Below are positions 11,691 to 24,844 of a stretch of 64,000 nt of DNA, piece by piece. The position numbers were made by a program, and so were the translations under genes. The stretch is from Strongylocentrotus purpuratus. Taxonomy: Eukaryota; Echinodermata; Echinoidea; Camarodonta; Strongylocentrotidae. The notes below the pieces were generated by a model that was not told the DNA's origin, made no database searches, and saw nothing but the letters and a program-made list of their open reading frames with translations. The stretch's first letter is position 1. Each line of letters opens with the position of its first letter. The stretch spans positions 31,068,797 through 31,132,796 of the forward strand of contig NW_022145597.1 in NCBI RefSeq assembly GCF_000002235.5. Reading direction: 5' to 3'.

Positions 11691-12094
11691 GACGTATAAC
11701 GCAAGTTTCTCTCCAAAATTGCTATTTACAGAAAATTGCATGAACCTTCATTTTCTTTGTTAATTATGAAGTTCATTTCAATATTTTCGATATGGGGGGG
11801 GGGGGGGGGGGGGGTTGCCCAATTCCTCTGTAGTCTTACTACCGAGTAAAGAACAGAAATTACATTTCTTAGAAATTGAACAATACATTGCGCGCAGATG
11901 AGTACGGGTTACAGCCTCTCTCACCAACAATGGCACAACACAAAATTAGGATATAAGATTTCCTTTATGCATCCTCTGTAACTTTTTTAATCATCTGATC
12001 GTGTATTTGTCTTTGTATGTATAATGGGCCCTCATCCATGTCATGATCCATAATTAAGGTTTTCTTCACGATATCTATTTATTTCTGTTGTCAT

Positions 12095-12405
12095 CAGGGG
12101 CGGCGATCCCGGGGGGGGGGGGGGACGGGGGGGGGACACATGTCCCCCCCCCCCCCTCAATTTTTTTAGGGGGGGGGATCGTCCCCCCCCCCCGGAAAAT
12201 TTGAGAAAAGGCAAACAAAATTGTATAGTATATACTGAATAATGACTGCAATACACTTTTAGGCTCCGGAGGGCCCAAGAGTGCAGTGTTTAGACTAATA
12301 AAATTACAAAAAAAATTTCGCTCGGTCGCTACGCTCCCTCGCAAAACATCCTTGTAAAAAATTCGCATTTCGTCCCCCGGTCATGAACAGAAATCGCCGC
12401 CCCTG
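12095..12405. mobile_element. hAT-type MITE with 8 bp target-site duplication
   Basis: The termini CAGGGGCGGCGAT and ATCGCCGCCCCTG are inverted repeats. The flanks are identical 8-mers GTTGTCAT (12,087-12,094 and 12,406-12,413). The interior is G/C homopolymer-rich with no transposase. Confidence 0.8.
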
Positions 12406-12419
12406 GTTGTCATGCTGAA

Positions 12420-13040
12420 GTATAATATATTTTTGTGTACGTTAAATTATTTTGAAATAGAAATTGCCTTCAAGTTATATGTACGGTGCCATGTCAAAAG
12501 AAAATGAATATCCGCTCTTTGGTAATTCATCTCATTTGATTTTGTAACTCCAGCACAGCGTTTTTCAACCGGGGTGCCGCAAGAGAATGATTTGGAAAAC
12601 GTTGATTTTGTAAAAAAAAAAAAATACCAGAAACGGTTAAAACATGTAAATACATGGGAAAATAAAATTTTGAAGATACTAAAATGTCTTCCTTCCTCGC
12701 TCGTTGACAATATTTTGACAGCAAGGCAAATAAGAGCAACGAGAGGCCCGAATATCCTCATATTCGTGTATCAAGGTGACATGACCGAATATATCACTTT
12801 TTATTTATGTACATTCGGCGGCAAGGTGCCCGCATACAGTACTCTAAATAGTTTCTAATGAGTGGATTACAAACTAATTTTTTACCAGTTTGAAAATGTC
12901 TTCTCCTTTTTATTCTTAAATGTGCCCATACGTGTGTGCATAGCACTTGACGAGAGCCAGAGTCATGCAAAATTAATAGTCTGTAAAGACTTTGGGATTT
13001 GGGAGAGACTTTTCATTTCTTAAGAGGGTACCGTGACTTA
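12420..13040. other. Intergenic stretch with no recognised gene
   Basis: A 94-codon open frame at 12,574-12,858 has no recognisable motif. A hAT-end-like CAGCGTTTTTCAACCGGGG occurs near 12,553. Nothing else is supported. Confidence 0.4.
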
Positions 13041-13770
13041 GCATACTGCTAGAAATATAGAAAGAATTGAATAGAGTAGCATTTTTCTATTTCTAAACTC
13101 TGAAACACCGTCGGTTGGAATGTTTCCCCCCAACATGTAATACGCTTAAGAAATCGCGTTCTGAATGGTGAAATGCAACAAAAAAAGAGCCTATCCCGTT
13201 TATAGTACTCTCGTTATATTGGAAATACTTGGCAGTCTACAAAAAAACTAAAGGAGTTTGTCAACAAATCAGTGTAATTATATTTATATCTCAACAAGAT
13301 CTCCGCTTTCACGTGTTATCAAATGATCTGAAGGTATTTCCTTTCAATGTTGTATTTTTCATAATACAAATTTATTTAGGCCTACACTGTATTTAACGAA
13401 TACAATCAATCAATCAATTTCACCTCATGGTTGCTTTTCATCCCTCGCTTTGATAACTCGTAGACTAATTAAGCTTTGGGTTACCAATTCCCGGATTAAA
13501 TGCGTTAAAATCATTTTCACTACATTGCTATAATTTCTGAATGATGTGAATGAGAAGTAAGCTTGTTTGTATTTTGAGCTCATACGTTTGAACAGGGGTG
13601 ACGCAAATTTATTATTTTCCCAGGGTGCCATAAAAAACGAAATTTATACTCACGCCGCTGACTTTAGAGACAGATAGATGGGTGATGCTAACAGTATATA
13701 AGATTGCAAATACCTTCGCAAAATAAAACTGAGAAACCATTTCAATAGACTTGTCCCACAACTATTGAAA
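13040..13770 (-). pseudogene. Exon-less remnant of a centrocin-gene intron 1
   Basis: The sequence corresponds to intron 1 of gene A (about 7,930-8,600), including the shared stretch around CACCGTCGGTTGGAAT. No coding or 5'UTR exon is attached. It is a truncated copy left by array rearrangement. Confidence 0.6.
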
Positions 13771-14045
13771 TGGGGTCTATTCGCTATTCATAAGGACCGC
13801 TATTCATAAGGTCCGCTATTCATAAGGAAAGCTATTCATACCGTGTAAATTCCCGTACTTCCTGGTCCGCTATTCATAATGGAAAAAGAGGGTCACTATT
13901 CATAAAGAAATAAGGTTCGTTAATCATAAGGACCGCTATTCATAACGGGAGATGAGGGTCGCTATTCATAATTCACATGAAGGGTCATTAATCATAAGGA
14001 CCGCTATTCATAATATGAAATCAGAGTCGCTATTCATAATACGAC
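13770..14045 (+). repeat. CTATTCATAA tandem-motif array
   Basis: GCTATTCATAAGGACC-like units recur about a dozen times at variable spacing (roughly 15-35 bp), some as TTAATCATAA. It directly adjoins the gene remnant and ends at the unit B boundary. Confidence 0.75.
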
Positions 14046-15039
14046 GAGATTATTATGTATATTTGATTTAAATTTTACTTTGTAGCCAAGACAGGTGTCA
14101 GTCTTTGGACTGTTTGCTCTTGGTTTTTGATGTGTTTTGATCTCAATGCACCCTATATATATATTTTAAGCTTCATAAGTAAAAGACTTATTCAAGGAAT
14201 GTATTTGGTTTTTAATATTTATTTCATTTCATTCAGTTCAGAATACGTAATAAAAATTTAAATGCATTGAAACATAATTTTTTTGAAGAAATTAGAATTT
14301 ATTTTAAACAGAACTGGGCCCCGTCTTATAAAATGAATTATTATTGTAATATTGTTTACAACTTCAGGTTGATGCCATTATTGAGAATTACACAAGAAAG
14401 TTGGTAGGTGAAAGTTTGGTAAGTTTTCCTGGAAATTTTAAAAAGTATTCTTATAATTTGATTTGCGACCTCAAGATGTCAATGGTTCTGTGCAAGCACA
14501 TAATGTCCTGCCTGCTCAAAACGAGATTTCCTCGTGTACTGTATTTTCGTAAGTTTATGAATTAATGATTATCGGTTTTCCAAATCTTTTGAATTTTATG
14601 AGTGTTTATACAGATATTGGTTGCCATGCAGGGACGATGGAGCGAATTTCAAAGTAAAAAGGGGCACTTTCCAGATAAAAGGGCACCTACAAAGGGAAAT
14701 CTCGAAGTGAAAATAAACAATTTTGTAGACATTGGTATATACCCCTATATTGTGGTAACATCATTAGGGATGATTTCAATATTTCTTTTTATATAAACGT
14801 GATATAAGATATTACTTAAGCATCATACTTTGCAGTTGGGTGAGATGGTCTGAAAAATGTAAAGATTTGTGAGGTCGCAGTACGAAAATTAAAAAGTTAT
14901 AAAGAGGAAAAAACAATCCTGATGGGGATATAAGCACATTCTCATAACGGAAGACTGGAAAGACCTTTGATAAGTAACATAATTATATTATCTATAAATG
15001 CTAGCGAGCGTAGCGAACGAGCTCTGGGGGAAATTGCTT

Positions 15040-16540
15040 CTAGTCGCTTGACATTAGGAGCACTTTTAATGATGAAAAAAAGGGGGACACTCATCGAAAG
15101 GGATAAAACACTTATTAGAATAGAAAAGGAGCAGGTCTCAAAGAGGTGAAAATGTGTCACTTCTTACACCTAAAAAAGAGGCACTCAATAGGGATGAAAA
15201 GGGGTACTTATGAGAATGAGAAATGGGCGTTTGTCGACGGAAGAGGGGCAACCATCAGATTTTTACATGGGCATTTATAAGAGGCGAAAATGGGATAGGT
15301 CCCTTATTAGAATGGAAAAGGGGCACGTATCATTGTTAAAAGGGTCATTATCAGAGGTGAAATGGGGCACTTACCAGATATGAAAAGGGGCACTCATGAG
15401 AATGAAAAGGGGCACTTATAATAAAGAAAAATGTGCAATTTGTTGAAAGAAAAGAGGCACCGATCAGATTTTAATAGGGGAATTTATCGGAGGTGAAAGG
15501 GTGCTTTTATGAGAAGAGGCACTTGTTAAAATAAACGGGGCACTTATCATAGATCAAAAGGGGTAATTATGAGAAGGGGAAGGGGCACTTATAAGAAGGA
15601 AAAGGGGCGTTTATTAGGAAGGAATAGGGGCATGTGTCAAAATAAAAGGGGCAGTTAATTAAGATGAAAAGGGACGCTCATTAAAGATGAAAAGAGCACT
15701 TATCAGGGGGTGGGGCAATTCTCAAAGTAAAACGAGTATCCGAGTAACTTCACGTACCTGCAAAGGGTCATTTACCAGAAACAGAAATGAAAAGGGGCTC
15801 TTATGAGAATGAAAATAGACACTTTTTTTCATAGGTGAAAAGGGGCATTTGTGAAAAGGGGAACTGGTCTCTTGTTTCAAATGAAGGCACTCATCAACAG
15901 AAAAAGGGGCACATGAGAAAATATAAGCTCGAAGATGTCGTTGACGAAGCTGTTCATGATGACCATGGCCCGACTGGAGATGCCGGTATCTGGATGAACC
16001 TGCTTGCGGACTTTGTAGATGTAGAGTCCATAACTCTCCTTCCTTTTCCTGTTCCTCTTTCTGTTAGAAAGGAAAGGGGGCACATGAGAAAGTATAAGGT
16101 GTGCTTATCCGAGTTAAAAAGGGGTAGTTATTAACAAAGGCATAGGAAATTCTTACAAAGGAAAGGGGCACCTCTCAGATTATATTAGGGCAATTATCAG
16201 ACGTGAAGGGTGCATTTATCAAAAGTGAAAAGGGACACTTCTCGTACCTGAAAAGGGGCACTTACTAGAGATTAACAAAGGCACTTATGAGAATGGAAAA
16301 TGGATACTTATTGCAATGGTAAATGGAAATTTGTCGAAATGAAAGGGGTATGTGTCAAAATAAAAGGGGCACTTACTAGAGGTGAAAAGGGGAAGGGCAC
16401 TTTTACAAATTAAAGGGGCATTTGTCAAAGTAAAAGGGGTACTTTTCTTATGTTAAAAAGGGGACTTCTTACAAAGTTAAAGGGGCAATTTTCCTATGTA
16501 AAAAGGGGCACTTTTGGGGTACTCGAAAGAGTGGGGGCAC
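15040..16540 (+). repeat. GGGGCACTT minisatellite, 1.5 kb block
   Basis: Dozens of degenerate units of about 20-22 bp around GAAAAGGGGCACTTATCAGA. Unit length is not a multiple of three and stops recur, so it is not coding. Homologous block at 27,020-28,430. Confidence 0.8.
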
Positions 16541-16559
16541 TGTGCCCCCTGCCCCCACC

Positions 16560-18060
16560 CCTACCCATGTATCTTCATGTCATAGAACCAGTTTGAAGTT
16601 ACATCAGGTATAGAAATGTGTGCTTGTAAAATCTAAATGTGCAGAAGTACGTAGTTTTTACACCTTATTTAGAAAAAGAAAAGAGCTGTGCATGGACTTA
16701 TATTATAATTGCTTTGATGCTTCTTTATTTTATCTTATTAATGTATTTTTTCTTATAAATAAGGGGGAAACACCCTACATCCCCTTAAACATGGGAACAG
16801 TTCTATGAACATGCAGGAAAACCCAAACCCCAAAAATAGTTTCAAACTTGCTTATGAGGAAAGGATTTTTAAATTTACTCAGGTTTGCTTGATACATATT
16901 TTACACAATATAATTATATGTGGTTGACCAGTGCACGGCTACGCCTTTAAACGGATATGTCCTAGACCACTGAAAACTAACAGGTACTAAGAGTTTTAAT
17001 ACAGATCTGCACGTATTATTGCGAGAATGTTTAACTTTCCTCATGTCAGTATTTAAAAGAGTGTGAGACTAAAACTTGTAAAACCATGACATTTTTCTCA
17101 GTGCTGTAGCCCAAACCAAGCTTTTTTAATAGCAATCTTTTTAAGCCGTCATCAGAAGGCGTCGAATGTGAGGTAGCTATGCTACTGTAGTTGAATGTTG
17201 AGGTCCCATAGTCATTGACAACTAATTTTGACATCTTGCACTGTAGATATTTTTAACATCTCTATCCTAGTACTCGGTAGTTTAAACGTTGCTCATTGAT
17301 TAAAGAACAATCATTTACGGCTGTGCCACTGTGTTTTGTTTGTACATGTAGTACATAGTCATTGACCACAGGCAAGCACTAACTGTTTGCACTTTAGTAT
17401 TTAGTGCTTGTTTGTGGACTGTGAAAGAGAGAGAAAATCATTCAATTTCTGATTTTTGTTTCTGATTTGACAAATCGAAGACAAAGTTATGTGATAAAAT
17501 ATCATCTACTATACATACATATACTATATGATCAAAAAGCTTTGTCTATAAATGGCGGCCATCTTGACAAAAATATTTAAAAAAATAAAAACAATAACAG
17601 TAAAGGCCTCCCTCACTGATTTTTAAAGAAAGACCTGACGAGTAATACATTATTTTTTGTTTGCCCTAATGCATATCATTAATTCAATATTAATTACAGG
17701 GTATGATATCAAACAACACAAACACAGAAGATGTGTTTGTGATCAGAGTGAGTCAAAACCACCTCCTGAGGGCAGCACAGGGAATGAGGCTGTCTGTATC
17801 GAAGAGACAAAAGTATCGGCAGATGATATATTCAGATCGAGTGCTCTTTCTATATATTCCATTCATACGGATTTATCGCAGTGTGAGATTTTGTTTGTTT
17901 TGTTTTTGTAAAATTTTGCTTGAATGCCTCCGCAACGAAGTAACCGCGGCGGAGGCAATATGGACTTTTAGATTTGCACGTTGACATAGTGGACTACTAC
18001 GTGTGGCGTCCTTTTAAGGCACTGCCAGTGCCTTTAGCATATACAAAGACCGTCCTAGTC
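16560..18060. other. Unit B flank without recognised gene
   Basis: Matched by 28,450-30,190 in unit C. Short open frames (for example 17,657-17,911) follow an AG acceptor-like site but match no family I recognise and are not conserved in length. CAGTCATTGACC-type short repeats are present. Confidence 0.4.
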
Positions 18061-18089
18061 ATAGGTTTAAAGTAAGATAAACCGACCTT

Positions 18090-19265
18090 TCTGCTCTTCT
18101 CTCTCTTCTCCCCATCTCAAATGCTCCTCAAGTGCATATTTCTCGCATCTCCTTTGTCACTCCATCTTTCTCTCTCTCTCTTTCATTCTTTCCGTTTCTG
18201 CCTTTAGTTGTCTCTTCTGTTATCACTCCTCTTTCTCTTTTTGTCCGCTTTCCTTGCCTCCCTCCCCCCCCCCTCCTCTCTCTCTCACTTTCTCTTTCTT
18301 TATCTCTCCTCTCTCTGCTCTCCCGTGCTCCCTCTTCTTCTCTTTCTCTCTTCATTCTTCTATTCAGCCTTTTCACTTTGTTTTATTTTTGCCTCTCTCA
18401 CTTTTTCTCATCAAAGTGTTGTTGTTTTTCGTATTTTCTCTGCATACCAACAATATTTTATTAATCATACCCTACTGGCTTTATATCATATAACAAAATG
18501 TCCAAAACAAACACGCTAGCTATATGGTATGCAAGTTCATGTGATTTTATTATCAGCATTATTACCAATACTATTAGTTATTTCCCTTATACCATGCTTA
18601 CAATGTCTTGTTGTTGTTACTTTTCTTTAGGAAAAAAAAGAGCAAGACAGAGAGAACGTTTTTAATTTCAAGCTTTTGATGAAAAGATGTAGTATTATGC
18701 TAGATTTTAAAGGTTGGTGTACTTTTAACCCTACATATTTGTAAACACCGTGGAAAGATGTATAATGAATGGATACATGGAGGTAAAGGCAAAATATGTA
18801 TTGATAATGAAAACCACTCACTCACGATTTTAGAAGGAAACCAAGGTTTAAGGATTTGAACAATACAGGAGTGATAAAGAAGATTCTAATTAATATAAGG
18901 AAATTGCAAAAACATGATGGAAGTTGACAATTTCTTGCTTATATTTCATTTTTTCTCGAGGAAGAATCAACATCAAGCGTTCCAAATGTTGTATCACGAT
19001 CCCTTCCTATATGAGAAATAAATGAAGACAATATATTTTGTTTAAAACATAATGAGGAGTTGTGGAGAAAAGGGAATCAGAGAAAGACGGGAGAAAGGAG
19101 GAGAAAGGGAGACAGAGAAAAGGGGAGAAAGAGTGGGAAAAAGGGAGACAGAGAAAAGGGGTGAGAGAGGGGGAGGGGACAGAGGGAGGAAAGGGAGACA
19201 GAGAAAGAATGGGAAAGGGAGAGGGAACGAGAGAAAGGGAGAGGGGGCACGGTGAGAAGAAAGAA
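18090..19265. repeat. CT-rich and GA-rich tracts downstream of gene B
   Basis: CT-rich 18,090-18,400 and GA-rich 19,060-19,260, both paralogous to the gene C flank (30,880-31,180 and 31,840-32,100). They yield long Arg/Glu- or Ser/Leu-rich open frames by composition only. The gene B 3'UTR exon lies between them. Confidence 0.7.
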
Positions 19266-22200
19266 GCATTATAGACCAATACAAACTCATGTATATTGTA
19301 TTTAATTAGAAGATAATTCTGTTAATGACTCCATATTTATCACTATTGATCAATTGCAATCATCAACAATTCTAAAACTGATACTGCTGGAACATCCAAA
19401 CTGAGAGAAGTATCTTTTTTAATGTCAAAGTAAGAATGTAAGTATAGGCAAACAATATTAAAATTCCCAAACATTGCTTACTTGAGACTTGACATGTATT
19501 TAAATTGTTAAAGCAAAATACATGTAAAAGGTTTATAAGTGGTGGATTGTTTATAGTTTTGATTTTCCCAGGCTTGCCACCTACCCCCCCCCCCCCCCAT
19601 TGCGGATCCGGAGGGCCGGGTCCCCTCCCCTGGGAAAAAAATATGTAAAAACACGTTAATGTTACCGTTATTTGGAGACAAACCCTCCCCTGGTGCTCAA
19701 GGGGGGGCAGGGTGCCATTTTCGAGGGCAAAACAAAATATTAGTGCTCATCAGTATAATAATATTGTTTCATGTTAATATTGTTTTAAAAATACGTACCG
19801 AGTCTAACGGCCAAAGGCATGTGCACCAGCGCAGTATGCTGCAACACTCTCTTCGCTGAGATCCTCTTCTTTCATCTCTGGGAACGCAGTCAGAATTTTA
19901 ACGCCTAAGATGTACATGAAATTTGAAAATATGATGAAACAAGGAGGGGGGACTGGTTAGAAAAAATATTCACACACACAAAAATCAGGTTTAGCGTCCC
20001 CGCGCCACCCATTCTTTTTTGTTGTTGAGGCCGCCTGTTTTATTTTGTTTTGTTGTTTTTTTTAAAGAAAAAAAACGAAAAAATATACTGTTAAAAGTAT
20101 GTTTTTTCGGGAAAAAATAAACATAAAAGCTAGCGGCCATCATGAAAAAAAGCCCGGTCGGATGTCTTGGAAAATGTGCCGGGCGGCAATTTTGAGAAGA
20201 AATAAAAGGGCCTTATCGCTCTTTTTAGGGGGGGGGGGGGGGCTTAAAACACTCGCTGGAGAATCTTAGGTTGTGAGTTCAATAGCCGTTAAGGCACTTA
20301 CTATATATATGTCCCTAAGCAAGGCATTTTATTTTCATTGTTTCTCCCCACCCAGGATTGAAATGGGTACGTGGTAGGATGTTTCGATGGCAGCACAATA
20401 AACCCCTTGGGCTTTCCCAGCTGTCTCCACATTCATATGACATTTTTGTTGTTGTTATATTAACTTGTAGTCCTACACTGTTTTGTATTTGATATGTTTT
20501 TTATAAAAAAATTATGATGAATGAAATAAACATCAATTACTTCTAAGAATGCGAGCTTTAATTTGGCTGGCTTAGAAAGGGTTCGACACTAACAGACTCC
20601 GGGACACATGGATGTCCATAATTTAAGTCCGACCCCTGGATTAGCACATACGCGCTTATAAAATTGTGCCTGTCAGTGTCAGGAATATGTGTACTCCCCG
20701 GGGAGTGGAACATGTACAATATTACGTGCGGAGTAGCAATGGAATCCAGCGAACGAGATAATACTGTGGTAATCACAATGTAATGAGCTTAAAAACGTAA
20801 TATTAAGCATTCTACATACAATGTGACAATTATCTTTAACAACAAATGTCCTTGTTTCCGTCTAATGAGTTAAGGGCCCCATCTTACAAAGAGTTGCGAT
20901 CTTGCGATTGATCCAAATCAATCGCAAGTCCTCCAATCAATCGCAAGTTTGCAGTCTCCTATCTCTTATGTACATAGTTGCGATTGATAATATCAACTCT
21001 TTGTAAGACAGGGCCCTGTACTTCAAAATATTGGATATGTTGGATTATATACACATTAAACTTGATCCGAACGTTTGAATTATTTCAAGTAAAAATAATG
21101 ATGATGAAAAAATGATGATATCATCATTACTGATGATCATGATGCTAATATTGATTATTATTTCCGAAATATTATTATTAATTACCATCATCATTATCAT
21201 CATTGCCATTATTGTTACTGTTATTATTTTTTTTTTTTTCATAATTATATTTCTGTGGCTATACTTACGAGCTTCTTCTGGAGAAAGACCGACCCCGCTG
21301 CACACACGCTGTCCAACGTGGGCGACTTTCTTAACTGCATGACTGACTTTATGAAACGCCTTCTTAAATTTGCTGCCCCAGCCTTGCAAGGCTACAGCGT
21401 CATCAGGAGATGCAACCTCCTCTGAGAGCATCATATTCAGCACTGCATGGTTGCCATAGAAACGAGATTTAATGAAAATAAAGCAAATATATATTGCTGT
21501 AGACACATTCGCGACCAAAACAGTTTCGGCTGGTTAAGGCGAGTAACGCATTTAGGGAGTCAAATAGGCAAAAATGAGGGGGGGGGGGGGGTGAAGGAAA
21601 GTATGTTGTGTTTGTTGAAACGCATTTAGAGTACCCTTGCCTAGACATCGTGCTGTCAATATCAATAATAGTTGTTTAAAGCAATTTTTAAGGGGTTAAT
21701 AATATCTTCTTAAAGGTACTAGGCCTATGTCCCATTTGCAATCAACATCAAATTATGAAGAACTTTGCAGAAACTATGAATATGTCACGTATGTCTTATC
21801 TGTGAGATGTAAACGTTAGCAGTGTCATATTATTCAAATTATGCAAGGGAACCCGTTTATTTTCTAGATTTTACTGTCAGACACTATTGAGTGACTGATT
21901 GACTTCTCTTTTTTTCTTTGGTAATAACATACATAAAATGAGCTGTAAAGGTACATGAAAATTTGTCTACATCAATAACCCACTTCTTGTAATGGCCACA
22001 ATTAAACTGATTGAACCTTTGCACAGCACAAAACGTACGTCCATTCGGTACAAGGGTCTGAAAATCAGACTATAACTAAAATGATTGCAATCACTAAAGT
22101 CGATTCGACTACTAATGCTCGTTATTTTCCCACTAAAAAAAATTTTCAAGCACCTTTCGTTTCGAGGGAAGTTCTAAATTAATATTATCTTTCAAATGCC

Positions 22201-24015
22201 GTTGGAAACATTAACCTTTTCATGTTTTGGCCTGCAAATTGGACATAATACCTTTAAGAGGTACGTATAGTGGGGAAATCTTCGGGAAAAAATTTCGAAA
22301 GGGTAAGTTTTGAAGAGTAGATAAAACTTGTTTTGGGGAGGGGATGGAAAACCTGTGGTCATGTGTACCAATTATATTCTTACTGCCCCCCCCCCCCCCC
22401 CGAGTAAAAGAGAATCGTACGACAATATTATGTGTTAACGAAATGTCTTAATTTCACAGTTTTTCTGACAATAGCTATAGGGATTTTATGACAGTTTTCT
22501 TGAAAGGGCGATCAAATCTTTTCAAGCATTGGTGTCCCTGGCTGACTTATATACTTACAAGTGTCTAATGCATCTTGCTCTTCAAAATCCTTAGCGCACA
22601 CCATACTGGTTGCCACAATAGCACAGAGCACAAGAGCTACTTTGATCATCATCTTGACTAGTTTAGCTTCTGTTTGTTTAAAAAAAGGAAGAACAAAAGA
22701 AACGAGAATTGGGAATTATTCAAATTTTGCTGGTTCCGCATTTCTCGAAAATGCTCGTCCTTATTATATTGCTAGAATATATAAACGAAGAATTGAATAG
22801 AATAGCATTTTTTTATTTTCAAATTTTTCCCCATGTATTAACGCTGAAGAAATCGCGTTTCGAATGGTGAAAATGCAAATTTTGCATGACTTTAATTTAT
22901 AATAAAAGAAGCCTATCCCGTTAGGATTCTTTTGTATTAGAAACACTTTAACAGAATGTGCCAATTTATAGATTTTTCAGACTGACATGAGTATCAAACT
23001 TGAGTAAGTTGTCCACAAATCAATGTAATTCTATTCATATTCCAACGAGATTTTCTGAAGATTCGCTTTCACGCGTTATCGCATGAAGGTATTTCCTTTC
23101 TATTTTGTCTTTTTCATCTAATGCAAATTTACTTAGGCCTAGTATCTAACAAATAAAATCAATCAATCAATTTCACCACAAGGTCGCTTTTCCTCCCCCG
23201 CTTAGATAACTCCTAGACTTTACAAGCTTTGGGTTTAATACCGACTCCTGGATTAAATGCGTTAAAAAAAATGCAATACATTGCTATAATTTCTGAACGA
23301 TATGAACGAGAAATGAACTTGCAATTGTGAGTATTTTGAGCTCATAATTTTTGGATAGGGGTGGCACAAATTCATCATTTGCCCAGGTTGCCATTAAAAT
23401 AATAAACAAATCCTATACTCGCGCTGCTGACTTTAGATATAAATTGAATGGGTGATACTAACAGTATATAAGATTGCAAATACCTTCGCAATATCCAACT
23501 GAAAAGCTATTTCAATAGACTTGTCCAACATTAAAATGTGCGAACTTAATAACGATGCATTAGGTAATCCGGATTTGATTGACTCATCCACAGGACCACA
23601 TCACATCTACATGATTGATATCTTCATACACTGATACACGATTGTAGTCCGAAGACAAATAATATCATCATTATAATATACAGTGGGAAACATAACGAAT
23701 CAAGCGTAAACATTATACATTAAAGATATAAATTAAAAATAAATAAACCTATAAGGCAGATTGCAGAATATATTATGCATCATATTGGTGAACAATAAAA
23801 AAGAAAAAAAAAAGGAGTCATATGCCATTTGAACGAAACAAGATTTAGAAATGAGCCATAATACATATTATCGAAAAATCGGTTGGGAAGAAATTTCTGT
23901 AATTAGTAGAAAATAGATGCTTACCAATCTGGTGAAAAGGTTCTGAAATCAGCTTGTTGCGGGTGAGATGAGCTCCTGAATTGATGACTCGAACCGATTA
24001 TGGCTTCCCTTTTAT
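18935..24015 (-). CDS. Centrocin-like antimicrobial peptide precursor (gene B)
   Basis: Complete gene; coding exons 22652-22559, 21442-21269 and 19904-19804, all phase 1, encoding 122 residues. The signal peptide is residues 1-20 (MMIKVALVLC...VCA), then an acidic propiece (KDFEEQDALDT, LSEEVASPDDAVAL). The heavy chain starts at about G52-W53 and is a cationic amphipathic helix (KFKKAFHKVSHAVKKVAHVG) with C79. After the SPEEAR spacer the light-chain region carries C114 and ends AFGR. This is the copy closest to classical centrocin: Trp near the start, the HKVSHAVK core and one Cys per chain. The expected product is a secreted or granule two-chain peptide that permeabilises bacterial membranes. 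The poly(A) hexamer seen in A and C is AATATA here. Confidence 0.9.
18940..19006 (-). other. Gene B probable 3'UTR exon
   Basis: Homologous to the gene A and C terminal exons, with a CATATAG acceptor before 19006. The poly(A) hexamer is AATATA instead of AATAAA, a weaker known variant. Confidence 0.45.
19799..19904 (-). CDS. Gene B coding exon 3 (light chain and stop)
   Basis: Coding 19904-19804, entered after CTTAG. It encodes VKILTAFPEMKEEDLSEE and a short light-chain region, YCAGAHAFGR, before TAG. A likely 3'UTR donor GTACGT follows at 19798. Confidence 0.85.
20245..20400 (+). mobile_element. tRNA-derived SINE in gene B intron
   Basis: Paralogous insertion to 6,590-6,740, with GTTGTGAGTTCAATAGCC and AAGCAAGGCATTTTATTTTC. 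It lies between the heavy-chain and light-chain exons. Confidence 0.6.
20874..21016. mobile_element. MITE with GGGCCC...GGGCCC inverted termini (copy 1)
   Basis: Terminal inverted repeats GGGCCCCATCTTACAAAGAG and CTCTTTGTAAGACAGGGCCC, with internal palindromic GCGATTGAT motifs. The same family occurs at 54,060-54,252. It lies in gene B intron 2. Confidence 0.75.
21095..21240. repeat. ATT/ATC-rich microsatellite in gene B intron
   Basis: Degenerate trinucleotide ATT/ATC/ATG sequence just 3' of the heavy-chain exon on the minus strand. Gene C has the same at 33,325-33,430. Confidence 0.7.
21269..21442 (-). CDS. Gene B coding exon 2 (heavy chain)
   Basis: 174 bp, phase 1 at both ends, entered after ATGCAG and left at GTAAG. 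It encodes LNMMLSEEVASPDDAVAL, the cationic heavy chain with its single Cys, and SPEEA. The heavy chain is Lys/His/Val-rich with helical periodicity. Confidence 0.9.
22559..22652 (-). CDS. Gene B coding exon 1 (signal peptide)
   Basis: 94 bp of coding sequence from ATG at 22652 to a GTAAG donor, ending one base into a codon. It encodes a hydrophobic signal peptide ending VCA and the propiece KDFEEQDALDT. Confidence 0.9.
23925..24015 (-). promoter_or_regulatory. Gene B promoter and 5'UTR exon
   Basis: The 5'UTR exon ends at 23925 with a GTAAG donor, and the TATA-like CATAAAAG lies at about 24,015-24,008. It is homologous to the same element of genes 0, A and C. Confidence 0.6.
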
Positions 24016-24844
24016 GGAATATTCCTCGCCACTTTCCTCATCTGCGTCTCTTTGATCATTTTTGTTCGTGTGTAATGATTGATAGGACCGCTGGGGCTGG
24101 CCAGACGTTTTGATAACTGATAACTTTGTTTTGATTTTAGAGACTTTTTATTCAAGGAGAAAAAGAAATAAAGATATATGGGCGGATCTTTTTTTTTTTT
24201 TTTTTTAAATGACTGAGTTGAAGGTAAATGAGGTATATAGGTCAATGTAATGAAGATTTATTTTGATCATAGATTATCAAAATAATGATGGATACACTTA
24301 TGACCTCGACAAAATATTGGTTTTTATTTTTGTTTAAGTTCCCCCTTTACCGCGGCGCCAGCCATCCATCAGCAAACAACCCGCATACGATCTTGCCTCC
24401 GACTTGGCCTGACAAAATGATCAATGCCGAAGCTTGCGACTTTGAGAATATATCCGGCTTCACATACGGGTAGACCCGGGTGGGGTTTCAAACTTTTTTA
24501 CGTTTGGATTTCTTAAAAGCAATCCACTATTACAATTCTATAATTTGTCCTTAGTCTATTGATTTGTTCTATAAAATAATCTATGTTGGTCGTAGCCTAG
24601 CTTTATATTGTTCATGATAAGCTTCATTACAATAAGACAACTTTAATTTGTAGGTCATGAAAATTATTTCAATTTTAATACTTAATTTCATTTATTTATT
24701 CAGTTCTGAATACATGATATAAAATCAATATAATTGAAAGACATATAAAGAGAAATAAACTTGTTCATACAGAAATTGCCAAGGCTCCAAGATAAGCAAA
24801 GCTTGATGCCTTAATTAAGTGTGACCCCTGACAAATAATATTGA

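Noticed and set aside
13770..14045. CRISPR array
   Set aside because: Short repeated cores with irregular short spacers in a eukaryotic genome; no cas genes and no constant repeat length.
17657..17984. Frames after a TTACAG site, repeated at 29,822-30,180
   Set aside because: Two overlapping frames, neither conserved through the paralogous copy, no recognised domain.
19052..19279. Arg/Glu/Gly-rich frames in GA tracts (also 31,837-32,154)
   Set aside because: Simple purine repeats; codon content reflects composition only.
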